NCBI GenBank assembly: GCA_965277075.1
Contig: OZ255707.1
Span: forward strand, 1,550,001 to 1,614,000
Source: Lustribacter sp965277075
GTDB lineage: Bacteria; Vulcanimicrobiota; Vulcanimicrobiia; Vulcanimicrobiales; Vulcanimicrobiaceae
Length of the DNA stretch: 64,000 bases
Reading direction: 5' to 3'
The notes beneath the pieces were generated by a model that saw only the letters and a program-made list of their open reading frames with translations, did not search any database and was not told the origin of the DNA. A program made the position numbers and the translations under genes. Shown here one piece after another: positions 9,193-18,459 of the stretch. Position 1 is the stretch's first letter, and every line of letters begins with the position of its first letter.

Positions 9193-9783
9193 CTACATCC
9201 GTTTGACGCGTAGGATTTTAACCGGCGGCGTCAGCGACTGACCGCTTGCGGGAGAACGCTGAATCTTCGCGACGACGTCGTTCCCTGCAATGATGCGGCC
9301 GAAGACCGCATAGCCGTACGTGTCGGGGAATTGGTCGGCATCGAGGCGGCGGTCGTCGCCGGTATTGATGTAGAACTCCGACGTCGCCGTCGACGGATCG
9401 CTCTGCCGGGCCATCGCAATCGTTCCCGCGACGTTGTGCAGGCCCGTCTGCGTCGTTTTCTCCACCGCGATCGGCGGCATCGTGTCAGCCCGCGTCTCAA
9501 TTCCGCCTTGGATGATCGATAGGCCGGCGGGGTGCGTCGGATCAGGCGAGTACACCGTCCGGTAGAACGACGCGCCTGCATCGTACGTCCGGGCATCGAC
9601 GTGCTTAAGGAAATTTGCTGCTGTGCGCGGTGCGTGCACCGTGTCGACTTGCACGACGATCGTTCCCATCGTCGTAACGATCGCGACGTTGACGGGTCTG
9701 ATAGCCGCACTCGCGGCGTGCGAACTCGTAAGGAAAAGCAACGCAACGGCGATGCAGCGTGCGAACGCGAGAGTGTGACGCAT
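9193..9783 (-). CDS. Exported peptidyl-prolyl cis-trans isomerase, cyclophilin type
   Basis: This is a cyclophilin-fold proline isomerase of 196 residues for protein folding outside the cytoplasm. An N-terminal signal peptide ends near HAASAA. The core starts TTMGTIVVQVDTVHAPRTAANF, and IIQGG, TSEFYINTGDD and YAVFGRIIAG are the catalytic-barrel landmarks of the family. It runs leftward at the end of the exported-protein gene group (13646 to 9193) and is convergent with the MscS gene, leaving a 10-bp gap. Confidence 0.9.
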   Translation of the reverse strand: MRHTLAFARCIAVALLFLTSSHAASAAIRPVNVAIVTTMGTIVVQVDTVHAPRTAANFLKHVDARTYDAGASFYRTVYSPDPTHPAGLSIIQGGIETRADTMPPIAVEKTTQTGLHNVAGTIAMARQSDPSTATSEFYINTGDDRRLDADQFPDTYGYAVFGRIIAGNDVVAKIQRSPASGQSLTPPVKILRVKRM

Positions 9784-9933
9784 AGGTACGAACGCTTGGG
9801 GCGAACGCGACCGATTCCCTATGCCGATCTCGGCGAAACATTCGGTCGCATTGCCATTCCGGCCGCTCCGCTGGTGTACCGATCGCTCAAGCGCATTGCT
9901 CGGCTGCGCGTTAGACCTGCGAGGGCGCCGTTG

Positions 9934-10272
9934 TTACCGGCGGCTCGGTATCGCAGATCGAGACGTCATCTGACCGTTGCGGCTCTTACGAATTCGAACG
10001 TCGGTTCCAATTGCAGCCGCGCACGCGATGATTCCGCCGCCGGCAAGAATGAAAAGGAACAGATACGGCTCGAGCGGCGAGCCGCTATCGCCCGGAAGCG
10101 ACGTACGAGCCCCGGTGTAACCACCCGCGGCGGCTTTTTCGCCGGCACCGGGGCCGGTCGGGAGCGGACCGGGCGCATTTTGAGCGATCGACGTTTGCGG
10201 CATCGCCCAGCTTACGAAAACTACGCATGCGACGATCGTTAGCAAGCGTAGAAATTGACCCGTCGCCTTCAT
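9934..10272 (-). CDS. Small membrane protein of unknown function
   Basis: This is a protein of 112 residues that I do not recognise. It has an N-terminal signal-like hydrophobic segment ending near TSIAQN, a Pro/Gly-rich linker and a second hydrophobic segment (PYLFLFILAGGGIIACAAAI), followed by a basic tail. It probably has one membrane anchor facing the periplasm. It begins 15 bases after the ferritin-like gene and likely shares its transcript. The 150 bases between it and the cyclophilin gene show no further gene. Confidence 0.55.
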   Translation of the reverse strand: MKATGQFLRLLTIVACVVFVSWAMPQTSIAQNAPGPLPTGPGAGEKAAAGGYTGARTSLPGDSGSPLEPYLFLFILAGGGIIACAAAIGTDVRIRKSRNGQMTSRSAIPSRR

Positions 10273-10287
10273 GGGCTCGTCAGCGGG

Positions 10288-10857
10288 TCACGCACGCGAT
10301 GCGCCCTGAGACCACGCGTCATCGGTGGCCTTCTTCGCATCCTCGATGACCGAAGCGTCGACGGCCGCGCCTTCACTTTGCAGATCGGTGATCGTGGCCA
10401 GCGGTAATGTCGCGCTGATTTTCATAATCAGGCCGGCGTAATCCGTCAAGCCGGTTTTTGCCACTGCGGCTGTCGCGTGCTCGCCCATGGCGAGCGCCGT
10501 CGTTTGCAGCATCGTGTAGCTTGCCGATGCGAGACACAACGCGGTGTAATCATCTCGTAAGTATTTCGCCACTTCGGTTTTCCGGGTATTTCCGATCGCC
10601 GCTGCAACGCCGCCGAGCGCCGATGCGACCCCGCTCTTAACCGGTGATCCAGCGTGGCCGCCAAGAGACTCCAGCAGCGATTCGAGGCTGCTTACGTGCA
10701 TCTGAACCGTGCTCGCGGCCTCTTGCAGGAGGCGTAGGGCCGGTGCAAGCGCTTGAACTTCTTTGTCATCGACCTGATGTTGTAACGGCTGCATCGTATG
10801 CTGCTCGAGTGCCAGCATATCGCTGACGTAGGTCGTTATCGTTGGTGCATCAGGCAC
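10288..10857 (-). CDS. Ferritin-like four-helix protein (DUF892/YciF-like)
   Basis: This is a predicted all-helical protein of 189 residues, with long Ala/Leu-rich amphipathic helices containing Glu and His at helix-bundle spacing (LALEQHTMQPLQHQ, HVSSLESLLESL, KYLRDDYTALCLAS). This resembles the ferritin-like DUF892 group, which is linked to stress responses. The GTG at 10857 is preferred because GGGAGA precedes it. A longer frame runs to 10971, but its extra residues look non-coding. The assignment is by overall pattern only, and metal-binding residues cannot be confirmed. Confidence 0.6.
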   Translation of the reverse strand: MPDAPTITTYVSDMLALEQHTMQPLQHQVDDKEVQALAPALRLLQEAASTVQMHVSSLESLLESLGGHAGSPVKSGVASALGGVAAAIGNTRKTEVAKYLRDDYTALCLASASYTMLQTTALAMGEHATAAVAKTGLTDYAGLIMKISATLPLATITDLQSEGAAVDASVIEDAKKATDDAWSQGASRA

Positions 10858-10979
10858 GGCAGTCTCCCAGTTGTAGCGCCCGCACGCGTAGTGGGCGGTT
10901 CGTTGTTGGAATGATCTTTTAGCCCATGCGCCTCGAACTGAAACGGGCCAAGCGTCAGCTTCAACGCGCAAACGTCAGA

Positions 10980-13646
10980 TTACGGCGGACCCTCGACGGT
11001 TCGCAAAAAGTTCCCGGCTAAAATCTGCGATGCGAATGCGTCTTGGACGGCATGTGCGTCGGTCGACAAGAGATGTTGCGCGTCGCGCTGGCGCTGATCG
11101 AGCGGCAAGCCGTTCGTCGCGTCGTCGAGAAAACTGCCGCCGATCGATTCGACCGACGCATCGCCGAGAATCACGCGCCGGATCATCGACGCCTTCATCA
11201 ACCCAAGTTCGAAATCACCGACCGGCGCCGTACGTAACTGGGCGAGCTCGTTTTCGACCAGCGATTGAATGCGCGCCGAGTTGTACGGAGCACACGCGTA
11301 TTCGATCGAAAAGCGCGCCCGCGCGCCGCGCGCGACGAATTGCGAATCGATCGAGTAAACGAGCCCAGCGTTTTGTCGGATGTCGCGAAAGAGCCGGCTC
11401 TGTTCGGGGCCGAGCGAGCCGCCGCCGAGAATCGCGTTGCCGAGCAAGAGCGGATAGTATTGCGGCGAGGAGCGCCCGAGCGGGAGCACCTGTTCCAATG
11501 TGACGTAGTCTTGCGTCACCGGAATATCGAGCTTGACGTCACCGGGCGGATTACGCGGAACGGCGGCGAGTGCGAGCGCCGGCGTGTCGCCCGAGGCGTG
11601 CCAGCCGCTGAACGCCTTCTCGATCGCCGCGCGGGCGCGATCGCCCGTGACGTTACCGACCACGACGATCGTCGCGAGATCGGGCCGCATCGTTTTGGCC
11701 GCATATGCGCGCACGTCGTCCAGTGAGAGCGCTTGTACGCCCGCGACGGTCGGTTGCCGTAACTCCGGATCGTTGAACGGGAGCAACTTCGCAGCGGAAC
11801 GTTGGAGCGCGATCGAGTGCGAACTATTCTGTTCGGTTTGCAATTCGTCGATCGCGCGACGGCGCGCGACCTCGAGCGTCGCCTGATCGAGGCGCGGCTG
11901 CAGTTCGTTCTGTGCAAGTAACGCAACCGCGCGATCGAATTGCGCCGACCTCGTTTGCGCACCGAAACCGCTGCCCCCGTCGATCTGCGAATCGATCGCC
12001 TCTTGCGCGCGCTGGAACGCGATCCGGTCGAGCGACTGCGTTCCGTAGGCGAACATCTGCTCGAGGACGCTCGAGACGCCTTCCTTGCCGTAGGGTTCTT
12101 GAAGCGCCGGCGCCGTCTTGATGTTGCCGAACACGAATACGGAGTCCGAGATCGTTTCGGGCTGCACGATGAGCGTGATACCGTTCGCCAAGCGCGTCGA
12201 CTGCGGCGCCAAACGCGATGCGGGAACCGTCAACTCGCGAACGAGAGGCTGCGCCCAATCCGGTAATTTTGTGACCGGTTCGGCGTTGAGCGGATTCTCT
12301 TTGATGACGCCGGCCGGGGCGGGCGGCGCCTTTTGGCTGGCGTTCGCCGAGGGCGTGAGTGCGCCGATGATCGCGTGGTTGACGTCGAGATACTTCTTTG
12401 CCGCGCGATTGACGTCGGCGAGGGTGACGTTGCCGATCAGTTCTTGCTCGCGCGCGATCGACGGTTGCCCGTCGAGCGCGATCGTATCGGCCCAATCGCT
12501 CGCGAGTTGTGAAATCGAGTTGCGGCTCAGCTCTTGTTCGGCGATCAAGCGGCGCTTCGTCGCTTCGAACATTTCAGCGGGCACGCCATGTTGCGCGTAG
12601 CCGGTCAGAATCGTCTCGAGCCGGCGCACCATCGCGTCGGGATCGTCGCCCGGTGCGAGCGCAGCAACCGCAAAGCTCAACTGGGCCTGCGGAAAATAGT
12701 TGAGCGCCTGCCAGTCGCCTTCAAGCGCTTGACCGTTGTCGGCGAGCTCGTGCAACGCTCCACGCGGCGAGCCGAGGACACCTTGCAGGACGTACGACGC
12801 CAGAAAATCCGGACTGTCGATGCCGGGCATCCGCAAACCGATTGCGGCCAACGGGTAGGCGAGCGTCGTCGTCCGCCGCAATTCGACGCGCTTGAGCGGC
12901 CGCAGTTCGGCAGCTGCGTGCTGCGGAACGGCTTTGGCCGGAATCGAGTCGAATTTCGCCCGGACGTCCGCGATCGTCTTAGCGGGATCGACATCGCCGG
13001 CGACCACGAGGACAGCGTTGTTCGGCGCGTACCACCGGTCGTGAAACGTTTTGATCTCGGAGCCCGTGAGGCGATCGAACGCCGCCTTCGTTCCGACACC
13101 TGCATGTTCGTACGGCGTTCCGCGAAACGCGATCGCGGCAGCGCCGGAAAAGAAGTCGTTCCCGGGCGCGGTCTCGTCGCGGGCGACTTCCTGTTCGATC
13201 GCACCGCGCTCGTTGCGCCACTGCGACTGCAGTGCGAGAATGCCGCGCATGCGATCCGATTCGATGTGCAGGACGTACCCGAGATCGGCAGCGGGCACGG
13301 TAAACTGGTACTGCGTACGCGTCTCGGCCGTCTGCGCGTTGAACGTTCCGCCCAATGCCGTCGCGATCGTGCCCAGCTCCGCCGTCGAGAGATCCTTCGT
13401 ACCGCGGAACATCATATGTTCGTTGGCGTGCGCCATCCCGGGGAAATCGGTCGGGTCGTCGCGCGAGCCGACGAGGTACGTTAGCACGGTCGAGGCGACC
13501 GGGGCGATCGAGTTGCGGACGATCACCACACGCATCCCGTTTCGCAACGTCGTACGCGTGACGTCGCTCGTATCTCGCGGCGACGCAGGCGCAGCAAGCG
13601 CGGCAAGCGAGGCGGCAACGAACAACACCGCGCGAAGATAACGCAT
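10980..13646 (-). CDS. M16 family zinc metallopeptidase (pitrilysin/insulinase type)
   Basis: This is an exported zinc peptidase of 888 residues formed by two fused M16 units, likely periplasmic. The signal peptide begins at the chosen ATG (13646, MRYLRAVLFVAASLAALAAP). The inverted zinc motif HANEH lies about 80 residues in, with the downstream glutamate in NERGAIEQEVARDE. The second half (from about residue 480) has the M16 fold pattern without a zinc motif, as is usual for the non-catalytic partner domain. It heads a leftward gene set with the ferritin-like and membrane proteins and is divergent from the monooxygenase at 13737. Confidence 0.93.
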   Translation of the reverse strand: MRYLRAVLFVAASLAALAAPASPRDTSDVTRTTLRNGMRVVIVRNSIAPVASTVLTYLVGSRDDPTDFPGMAHANEHMMFRGTKDLSTAELGTIATALGGTFNAQTAETRTQYQFTVPAADLGYVLHIESDRMRGILALQSQWRNERGAIEQEVARDETAPGNDFFSGAAAIAFRGTPYEHAGVGTKAAFDRLTGSEIKTFHDRWYAPNNAVLVVAGDVDPAKTIADVRAKFDSIPAKAVPQHAAAELRPLKRVELRRTTTLAYPLAAIGLRMPGIDSPDFLASYVLQGVLGSPRGALHELADNGQALEGDWQALNYFPQAQLSFAVAALAPGDDPDAMVRRLETILTGYAQHGVPAEMFEATKRRLIAEQELSRNSISQLASDWADTIALDGQPSIAREQELIGNVTLADVNRAAKKYLDVNHAIIGALTPSANASQKAPPAPAGVIKENPLNAEPVTKLPDWAQPLVRELTVPASRLAPQSTRLANGITLIVQPETISDSVFVFGNIKTAPALQEPYGKEGVSSVLEQMFAYGTQSLDRIAFQRAQEAIDSQIDGGSGFGAQTRSAQFDRAVALLAQNELQPRLDQATLEVARRRAIDELQTEQNSSHSIALQRSAAKLLPFNDPELRQPTVAGVQALSLDDVRAYAAKTMRPDLATIVVVGNVTGDRARAAIEKAFSGWHASGDTPALALAAVPRNPPGDVKLDIPVTQDYVTLEQVLPLGRSSPQYYPLLLGNAILGGGSLGPEQSRLFRDIRQNAGLVYSIDSQFVARGARARFSIEYACAPYNSARIQSLVENELAQLRTAPVGDFELGLMKASMIRRVILGDASVESIGGSFLDDATNGLPLDQRQRDAQHLLSTDAHAVQDAFASQILAGNFLRTVEGPP

Positions 13647-13736
13647 ATCGCTGCTACGTTCCGCGTAACAGAATCGTCGCGCCTTCCGAGGCAAACCAGC
13701 CGGGACGATGCACGTGCCGCTCGCAAATTCGAGATA

Positions 13737-14942
13737 ATGGAACGGCTGGGTATTTTCGTCGTCGGGGGCGGCATCGGCGGTCTTTCGGTGGCCCTGGGTC
13801 TGGCCCGGCATGGGCGCAACGTGCACGTAATCGAGAAGGCGCCCGAATTCGGCGAGATCGGCGCCGGTTTGCAGCTGGCGCCGAACGCATCATGGGCGCT
13901 CGACCGAATCGGCGTGCTCGACGACGTGAAGAAACACGCCGTTTTCCCCCAGCGCATTCTCTGGATCGACGCGATCAGCGGAGAACAACTCACATCGCTC
14001 GATTTGGGCGCCCCATTCGTCGAGCGTTATGCCTATCCGTATATGGTCATGCACCGCAGCGACTTGCTCGACGCGATCTTGCACGGCTGCCGGAACGACC
14101 CGCGCGTCACGCTGGAGACGAAGAAGGACGTCATCGGCGTCGTCAATCGCGAGACGACGGCCGTCGTCTCGTGTGCCGACGGCACGTCGTATGAAGCGGA
14201 TGTCGTGATCGGAGCCGACGGGTTACGCTCGACCGTGCGCAACGCCGTGCACCCGGATGGCGAACCGATCTGCTCCGCCTATGTCGCGTACCGCGGAACG
14301 CTGCCCATCGCCGAGGTCTCCGAGCATGCCGGACTCGACAACGTGATGTTGTGGACCGGGCCGGACATGCACATGGTGCAGTATCCCGTGCGACGCGGCG
14401 AACTCTACAATCAAGTCGCGGTGTTTCGCAGTTCGCGTTTCGCCGCCGGCGTGACGTCGGGCTTCGACGACGACTGGGGCACGCCCGACGAAATGGACGC
14501 CATTTTTTCGCAAGGCGTCCCGCTCGTCCGCGCCGGGATCGCGAAGATGGGCCGCACGCGCCGCTGGCCGATGTTCGACCGCGAACCGATCCAGGATTTC
14601 GCTCACGGTCGGGTCGTGCTCACCGGCGACGCGGCGCATCCGATGCTGCAGTATCTCGCGCAAGGCGCAGCCCAAGCTTTGGAAGACTCTGCCATCCTTG
14701 CTGACTGCATCGCCGAGCACCGGGCGGTTGCGGACGCCTTTGCCGCATTCGTCGCCGAACGTGCGCCGCGAACGACGCATGTTCAAACGATGGCGCGTGA
14801 ATGGGGCGATTACTGGCACCTTCACCCAAGCCCGCAGAAAGCTGCGCGTGATGCGCGGCTGCGGTCGCACCCCGCTGACGGATATATCGAGTCCGACTGG
14901 TTTTACGGCTACCGCGGGCAGGCGGCGAGCATTCGTACCTAA
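13737..14942 (+). CDS. FAD-dependent aromatic-ring monooxygenase (salicylate hydroxylase-like)
   Basis: This is a group A flavoprotein monooxygenase of 401 residues, which hydroxylates an aromatic ring using NAD(P)H and O2. All three family signatures are visible: the Rossmann motif VVGGGIGGLS at the N-terminus, the DG motif GADGLRSTVR in the middle and the GD motif VVLTGDAAHPM near residue 300. The pattern is closest to salicylate and 3-hydroxybenzoate hydroxylases. It stands alone, divergent from the M16 peptidase (90 bp apart) and convergent with hypF (16 bp apart), so its pathway partners are elsewhere. Confidence 0.9.
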   Translation: MERLGIFVVGGGIGGLSVALGLARHGRNVHVIEKAPEFGEIGAGLQLAPNASWALDRIGVLDDVKKHAVFPQRILWIDAISGEQLTSLDLGAPFVERYAYPYMVMHRSDLLDAILHGCRNDPRVTLETKKDVIGVVNRETTAVVSCADGTSYEADVVIGADGLRSTVRNAVHPDGEPICSAYVAYRGTLPIAEVSEHAGLDNVMLWTGPDMHMVQYPVRRGELYNQVAVFRSSRFAAGVTSGFDDDWGTPDEMDAIFSQGVPLVRAGIAKMGRTRRWPMFDREPIQDFAHGRVVLTGDAAHPMLQYLAQGAAQALEDSAILADCIAEHRAVADAFAAFVAERAPRTTHVQTMAREWGDYWHLHPSPQKAARDARLRSHPADGYIESDWFYGYRGQAASIRT

Positions 14943-14958
14943 TCGCAACGCTGCCGGA

Positions 14959-17190
14959 TTAACGGCCCGGATCGAACGAGGCGAGCGCCGCCTGTCCGAC
15001 GCAGAGGCCGCCGTCGTTCGGCGGAACATGGGTCGCGAGCCATAACCGCGAACCGATCCGCTCGAGCAGTTTTTCGCACAGCAGCGCGTTTTGAAATACG
15101 CCCCCGGACGCGACGACGGGTTTGCCGTCGTCGATCGCAGCCAGCGCGGTTAAACCGTCCGCGACCGCCGTATGAAAGGCCAGCGCGATCGCGCTGACCG
15201 GCCGGCCGCAGCGCCGGTCATCGACGACAGCGCGGAGCAACGGCCGGTAGTCGAGTTCGCCGCCGGCCAGCGGAAACGGATACGTCCCCGCGCCGACACC
15301 GGTGGCCTGATGCTCGAGCCACATCGCGGCTTGCCCTTCGAAAGTCGCCTCATCGATAAACCCACACAGCGCGGCGACGGCATCGAACAACCGCCCGATC
15401 GACGTCGTGAGGAAGGTGCGCACACCGTGCAGTGCGGTCTCGCGCGCCAGCCGGTAGCGTCGCGGAAAGGCGAACGGCGCCCATTCGAGATCGGGTAACC
15501 CTTCGAGTTCGAGCAAGAATCCGGCAGCGGCTTGCACGGGAAAGCGAGCCGCTGCGTCGCCGCCCGGCAGCATGGCCGGCCGCAGGTGCGCAACGCGCGT
15601 AAAGCCGCCTGCCACGCTCCCCGCGAAGCATTCGCCGCCCCAAATCGTGCCGTCGTCGCCGTAGCCCGTTCCGTCGCAGGCGAGGCCGAGCACGCCGGTC
15701 GACCATGCCTCACGTTCGGCGAGGACCGCCGCGATGTGCGCGCGATGATGTTGCACGGCGATGACGTTCGCGCCAAGATCGTGCGCGAGCAAATTCGACA
15801 CATACTCCGGATGCGCGTCGCACGCGACGAGGCACGCCGCCGGATCGATATCGTACGTCGCGCAAAGATCGCGGGCAGTTGCCGCGCACGCAGCGCGCGC
15901 GCCGGCATGCGCCAGATCGCCGATGTGCGGGCTCACGATCACGCTCCCGTCGACGACGAGCGCGACAGTATTTTTCAAATCACCGCCGACGGCGAGAATC
16001 GGCCGGCCCGGCGGAACGCGCGCGACCGCTTGCGGCGCGAAACCGCGGGAACGGCGCAACATCGCCGGAGCGCCGCGCTGCACGCGCACGACCGAGTCAT
16101 CGACGCGCCGTGCGATCGGCCGCGCGCCGACCAGCAGCGCATCGGCGATGCCGTGCAGTGACGCACGCGCGTCGTCGTCGTCGTATGCGATCGGTTCGCT
16201 CGAACGGTTGGCGCTCGTGAAAACGAGTGCGTCCGGCGCCCCGGAAGCGAACAGCAATGCGTGCAGGGGCGCGTACGCGAGCATGACGCCGAGGTCGCGG
16301 TTGTCGGGCGCGACCCCCGCGAGTTCGACGCGCGCCGGTGCGAGCACGATCGGACGCGCGCTCGAGGTCAGCGCGGCGCGCGCCTGCGGTTCGAGTGCGA
16401 CGAGCGCTTCGGCGGTCGCGACGTCGCGCACCATGACGGCAAACGGCCGCTCTTTGCGAAATTTTCGCGCGCGCAGTTCCGCGACGGCCCGCGGATCGCG
16501 AGCGTTGCACGCGAGGTGATAGCCGCCGATGCCCTTGACCGCGACGATCGCACCGCCGGCGAGCGCCTGGGCCGCCGCGACGATCGCGGCGTCACCGCGT
16601 TCGGCTTGTCCGTCGCGCTCGAAGGTGTAGGCGGGTCCACATGCGTGGCACGCGATCGGTTGCGCGTGAAAGCGCCGGTCGGCCGGATCGTCATACTCGG
16701 CGCGGCACGCCGGGCACATCGCCCAGGCGCTCATCGTCGTGAGGGGACGATCGTACGGCAATCCCTGCACGATGCTGTAGCGGGGTCCGCAATCCGTGCA
16801 GTTGATATTCGGGTAGCGATACCGCCGATCGGCCGGGTCGAACAATTCGCGTAGGCATGCATCGCAGGTCGCGATGTCGGGTGCGATACGAACGGTCGGC
16901 GTCCCGCCGATCGCGCTCTCGCGGATGGTGAAACCCGCGACGCCCGCCGGCGCCGCAACATCCGCGTCGACTGCGACGACGCGCGCCGCGGGCGGTGCGT
17001 CCGTGTGCAACGCGGAGACGAACGCGTCCAGGTCTGCTTCCGGCCCTTCGACGAAAATTTCCACGCCTGCGTTCCCGTTGAGCACCCAGCCGTCAAGCCC
17101 GAAGCGCTTCGCAAGACGATACGTGAAGGGACGGAAACCGACGCCTTGGACGATGCCCCGTACGCGAATTACGCGGGCGAAACGTAACAC
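14959..17190 (-). CDS. hypF: Carbamoyltransferase HypF
   Basis: HypF makes the cyanide ligands of the [NiFe] centre by activating carbamoyl phosphate and carbamoylating HypE. Domains in order are an acylphosphatase-like domain (RVRGIVQGVGFRPFTYRLA), two C-X2-C zinc-finger pairs (CDACL to CTDC and CPAC to CHAC), a YrdC-like domain and a Kae1-like domain with VQHHRAHIAAV. At 743 residues it has full length. The GTG at 17190 is chosen because homology begins right there. It lies inside the end of the glutaredoxin-like gene (22-bp overlap). The open frame further upstream is Arg-rich and non-coding in character. Confidence 0.93.
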   Translation of the reverse strand: MLRFARVIRVRGIVQGVGFRPFTYRLAKRFGLDGWVLNGNAGVEIFVEGPEADLDAFVSALHTDAPPAARVVAVDADVAAPAGVAGFTIRESAIGGTPTVRIAPDIATCDACLRELFDPADRRYRYPNINCTDCGPRYSIVQGLPYDRPLTTMSAWAMCPACRAEYDDPADRRFHAQPIACHACGPAYTFERDGQAERGDAAIVAAAQALAGGAIVAVKGIGGYHLACNARDPRAVAELRARKFRKERPFAVMVRDVATAEALVALEPQARAALTSSARPIVLAPARVELAGVAPDNRDLGVMLAYAPLHALLFASGAPDALVFTSANRSSEPIAYDDDDARASLHGIADALLVGARPIARRVDDSVVRVQRGAPAMLRRSRGFAPQAVARVPPGRPILAVGGDLKNTVALVVDGSVIVSPHIGDLAHAGARAACAATARDLCATYDIDPAACLVACDAHPEYVSNLLAHDLGANVIAVQHHRAHIAAVLAEREAWSTGVLGLACDGTGYGDDGTIWGGECFAGSVAGGFTRVAHLRPAMLPGGDAAARFPVQAAAGFLLELEGLPDLEWAPFAFPRRYRLARETALHGVRTFLTTSIGRLFDAVAALCGFIDEATFEGQAAMWLEHQATGVGAGTYPFPLAGGELDYRPLLRAVVDDRRCGRPVSAIALAFHTAVADGLTALAAIDDGKPVVASGGVFQNALLCEKLLERIGSRLWLATHVPPNDGGLCVGQAALASFDPGR

Positions 17191-17402
17191 GAGCGACCGT
17201 GATATCCGACGCTCGCGACACGTCCGTCTTCGACCAAGACGGGCACCGCGGCCGCACCCGGCGTCAGCGTGCACAAGCGCGCGAGCGCCTCGGGATCCGT
17301 GTCCACGTCGTACTCCACGAACGCGCGGCCCTGCCATTCCAACTCCTCGCGGAGTTCGGCGGTGAACGGACACGCCCGCGTCCCGTAGAGTTCGAGCTCC
17401 AT
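17169..17402 (-). CDS. Glutaredoxin-like protein, Uxx-star-like
   Basis: This is a 77-residue thioredoxin-fold protein: MELELYGTRACPFTAEL at the N-terminus, AVPVLVEDG in the cis-proline region and a conserved-looking C-terminal YHGRSCYV. The active site is CPFT, so it has a single thiol there, with a second cysteine near the C-terminus. This resembles what I recall of the Uxx-star glutaredoxin-like (seleno)protein family, where that last cysteine position can be selenocysteine; here it is a plain TGC codon. It sits between hypE and hypF, so a role in thiol chemistry during hydrogenase maturation is plausible but inferred. Confidence 0.75.
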   Translation of the reverse strand: MELELYGTRACPFTAELREELEWQGRAFVEYDVDTDPEALARLCTLTPGAAAVPVLVEDGRVASVGYHGRSCYVSPA

Positions 17403-17409
17403 CGGGTGG

Positions 17410-18459
17410 CTAACAGATGCGCGGTAGCGGATCGCCGACGAGCATATCGATCGTCCGCGTTCCGCCGAACGCCGTACGGCCGAGCACGACGCGGCCCGGT
17501 TCCGCGCTCACGCTACCGATGTCGGTCGCACGCTCACCGCCGGGTATCGCCCGCAGCGTCACGAGCGCCCGCGCGGCGTCTTCCGCGGCAACGATCGCGA
17601 GGAACTGCCCTTCGTTCGCGATGTGGAGCGGGTCGAGGCCCAAGAGCTCGCACGCGCCGCGCACCTGCGTTCCGAGCGGCACGCTTTCTTCATCGATCAC
17701 GATCGCGCGATTGCATTCGCGCGCTAACTCATTCAGCGCGGTGGCGACGCCGCCACGCGTCGGATCGCGCATCCACCGCACGCCGGCGCCGCACGCGTCG
17801 CCCAATGCATCCACGAACGGCCAGACGGAACGTGTGTCCGAGACCACTTCCGCTTCGAGGTCGAGCTCGCCGCGTGCGAGCAGAATCGTGATGCCGTGAC
17901 TGCCGATCGGCCCGCTGAGCAGAACGCGATCTCCCGGCCGAACCGTTTGTGGGTCGAGCGCGAAGCGCGGATCGACTTCGCCGATGCCGAACGTCGTCAC
18001 GTACATTCCGTCGCACAAGCCGTGCTCAACGACCTTCGTGTCGCCGCCGACGATCGCGACGGACGCGCGCCGCGCAGCCGCCGCCATCGCATCGACTTCG
18101 ACACGGAGCGTCTCCGTCGCCAGTCCCGCTTCGAGAACGAACGTCGCCATGAGCGCACGCGCGCGCGCACCGCTCACCGCCAAATCGTTGACCGTGCCGT
18201 TCACCGCGAGTTCGCCGATCGAACCGCCGGGAAATTGCAGGGGCCGCACGACGTATCCGTCGGCGCTGGTCGCAACGCGTATGCCGCCGAGCGAAAACGT
18301 CGCGGCATCCGAGAGCGCATCCAGTGCGGCGTTCGCGAACGCGGGCGCGATCACGCCTTCGACGAGCCGGCGCGACGCTTTTCCACCGGCGCCGTGCGAC
18401 ATCTCGATACGTTCGTCGCGAAAGGCGACACGCGGCCGCGCGAACTCGGTAAGCGTCAT
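17410..18459 (-). CDS. hypE: Hydrogenase maturation protein HypE
   Basis: HypE dehydrates the thiocarboxamide on its C-terminal cysteine to a thiocyanate and delivers cyanide to iron. The protein (349 aa) shows the PurM-like ATP-binding pattern, with MSHGAGGKASRRL near the N-terminus, SADGYVVRP, and IVGGDTKVV. It ends in the obligatory PRIC, the carbamoylated cysteine. The ATG at 18459 overlaps the hypD stop (ATGA), and the frame upstream of that is only the hypD shadow. It is followed 7 bases later by the glutaredoxin-like gene. Confidence 0.95.
   Translation of the reverse strand: MTLTEFARPRVAFRDERIEMSHGAGGKASRRLVEGVIAPAFANAALDALSDAATFSLGGIRVATSADGYVVRPLQFPGGSIGELAVNGTVNDLAVSGARARALMATFVLEAGLATETLRVEVDAMAAAARRASVAIVGGDTKVVEHGLCDGMYVTTFGIGEVDPRFALDPQTVRPGDRVLLSGPIGSHGITILLARGELDLEAEVVSDTRSVWPFVDALGDACGAGVRWMRDPTRGGVATALNELARECNRAIVIDEESVPLGTQVRGACELLGLDPLHIANEGQFLAIVAAEDAARALVTLRAIPGGERATDIGSVSAEPGRVVLGRTAFGGTRTIDMLVGDPLPRIC

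Noticed and set aside
15532..16161. Plus-strand frames opposite hypF that look like small proteins.
   Set aside because: They are shadows of hypF, whose zinc-finger and carbamoyltransferase motifs are intact on the minus strand.
17169..17402. A possible selenocysteine codon in the glutaredoxin-like gene.
   Set aside because: The C-terminal cysteine is an ordinary TGC and the frame ends at a normal stop a few codons later, so there is no in-frame TGA to recode.
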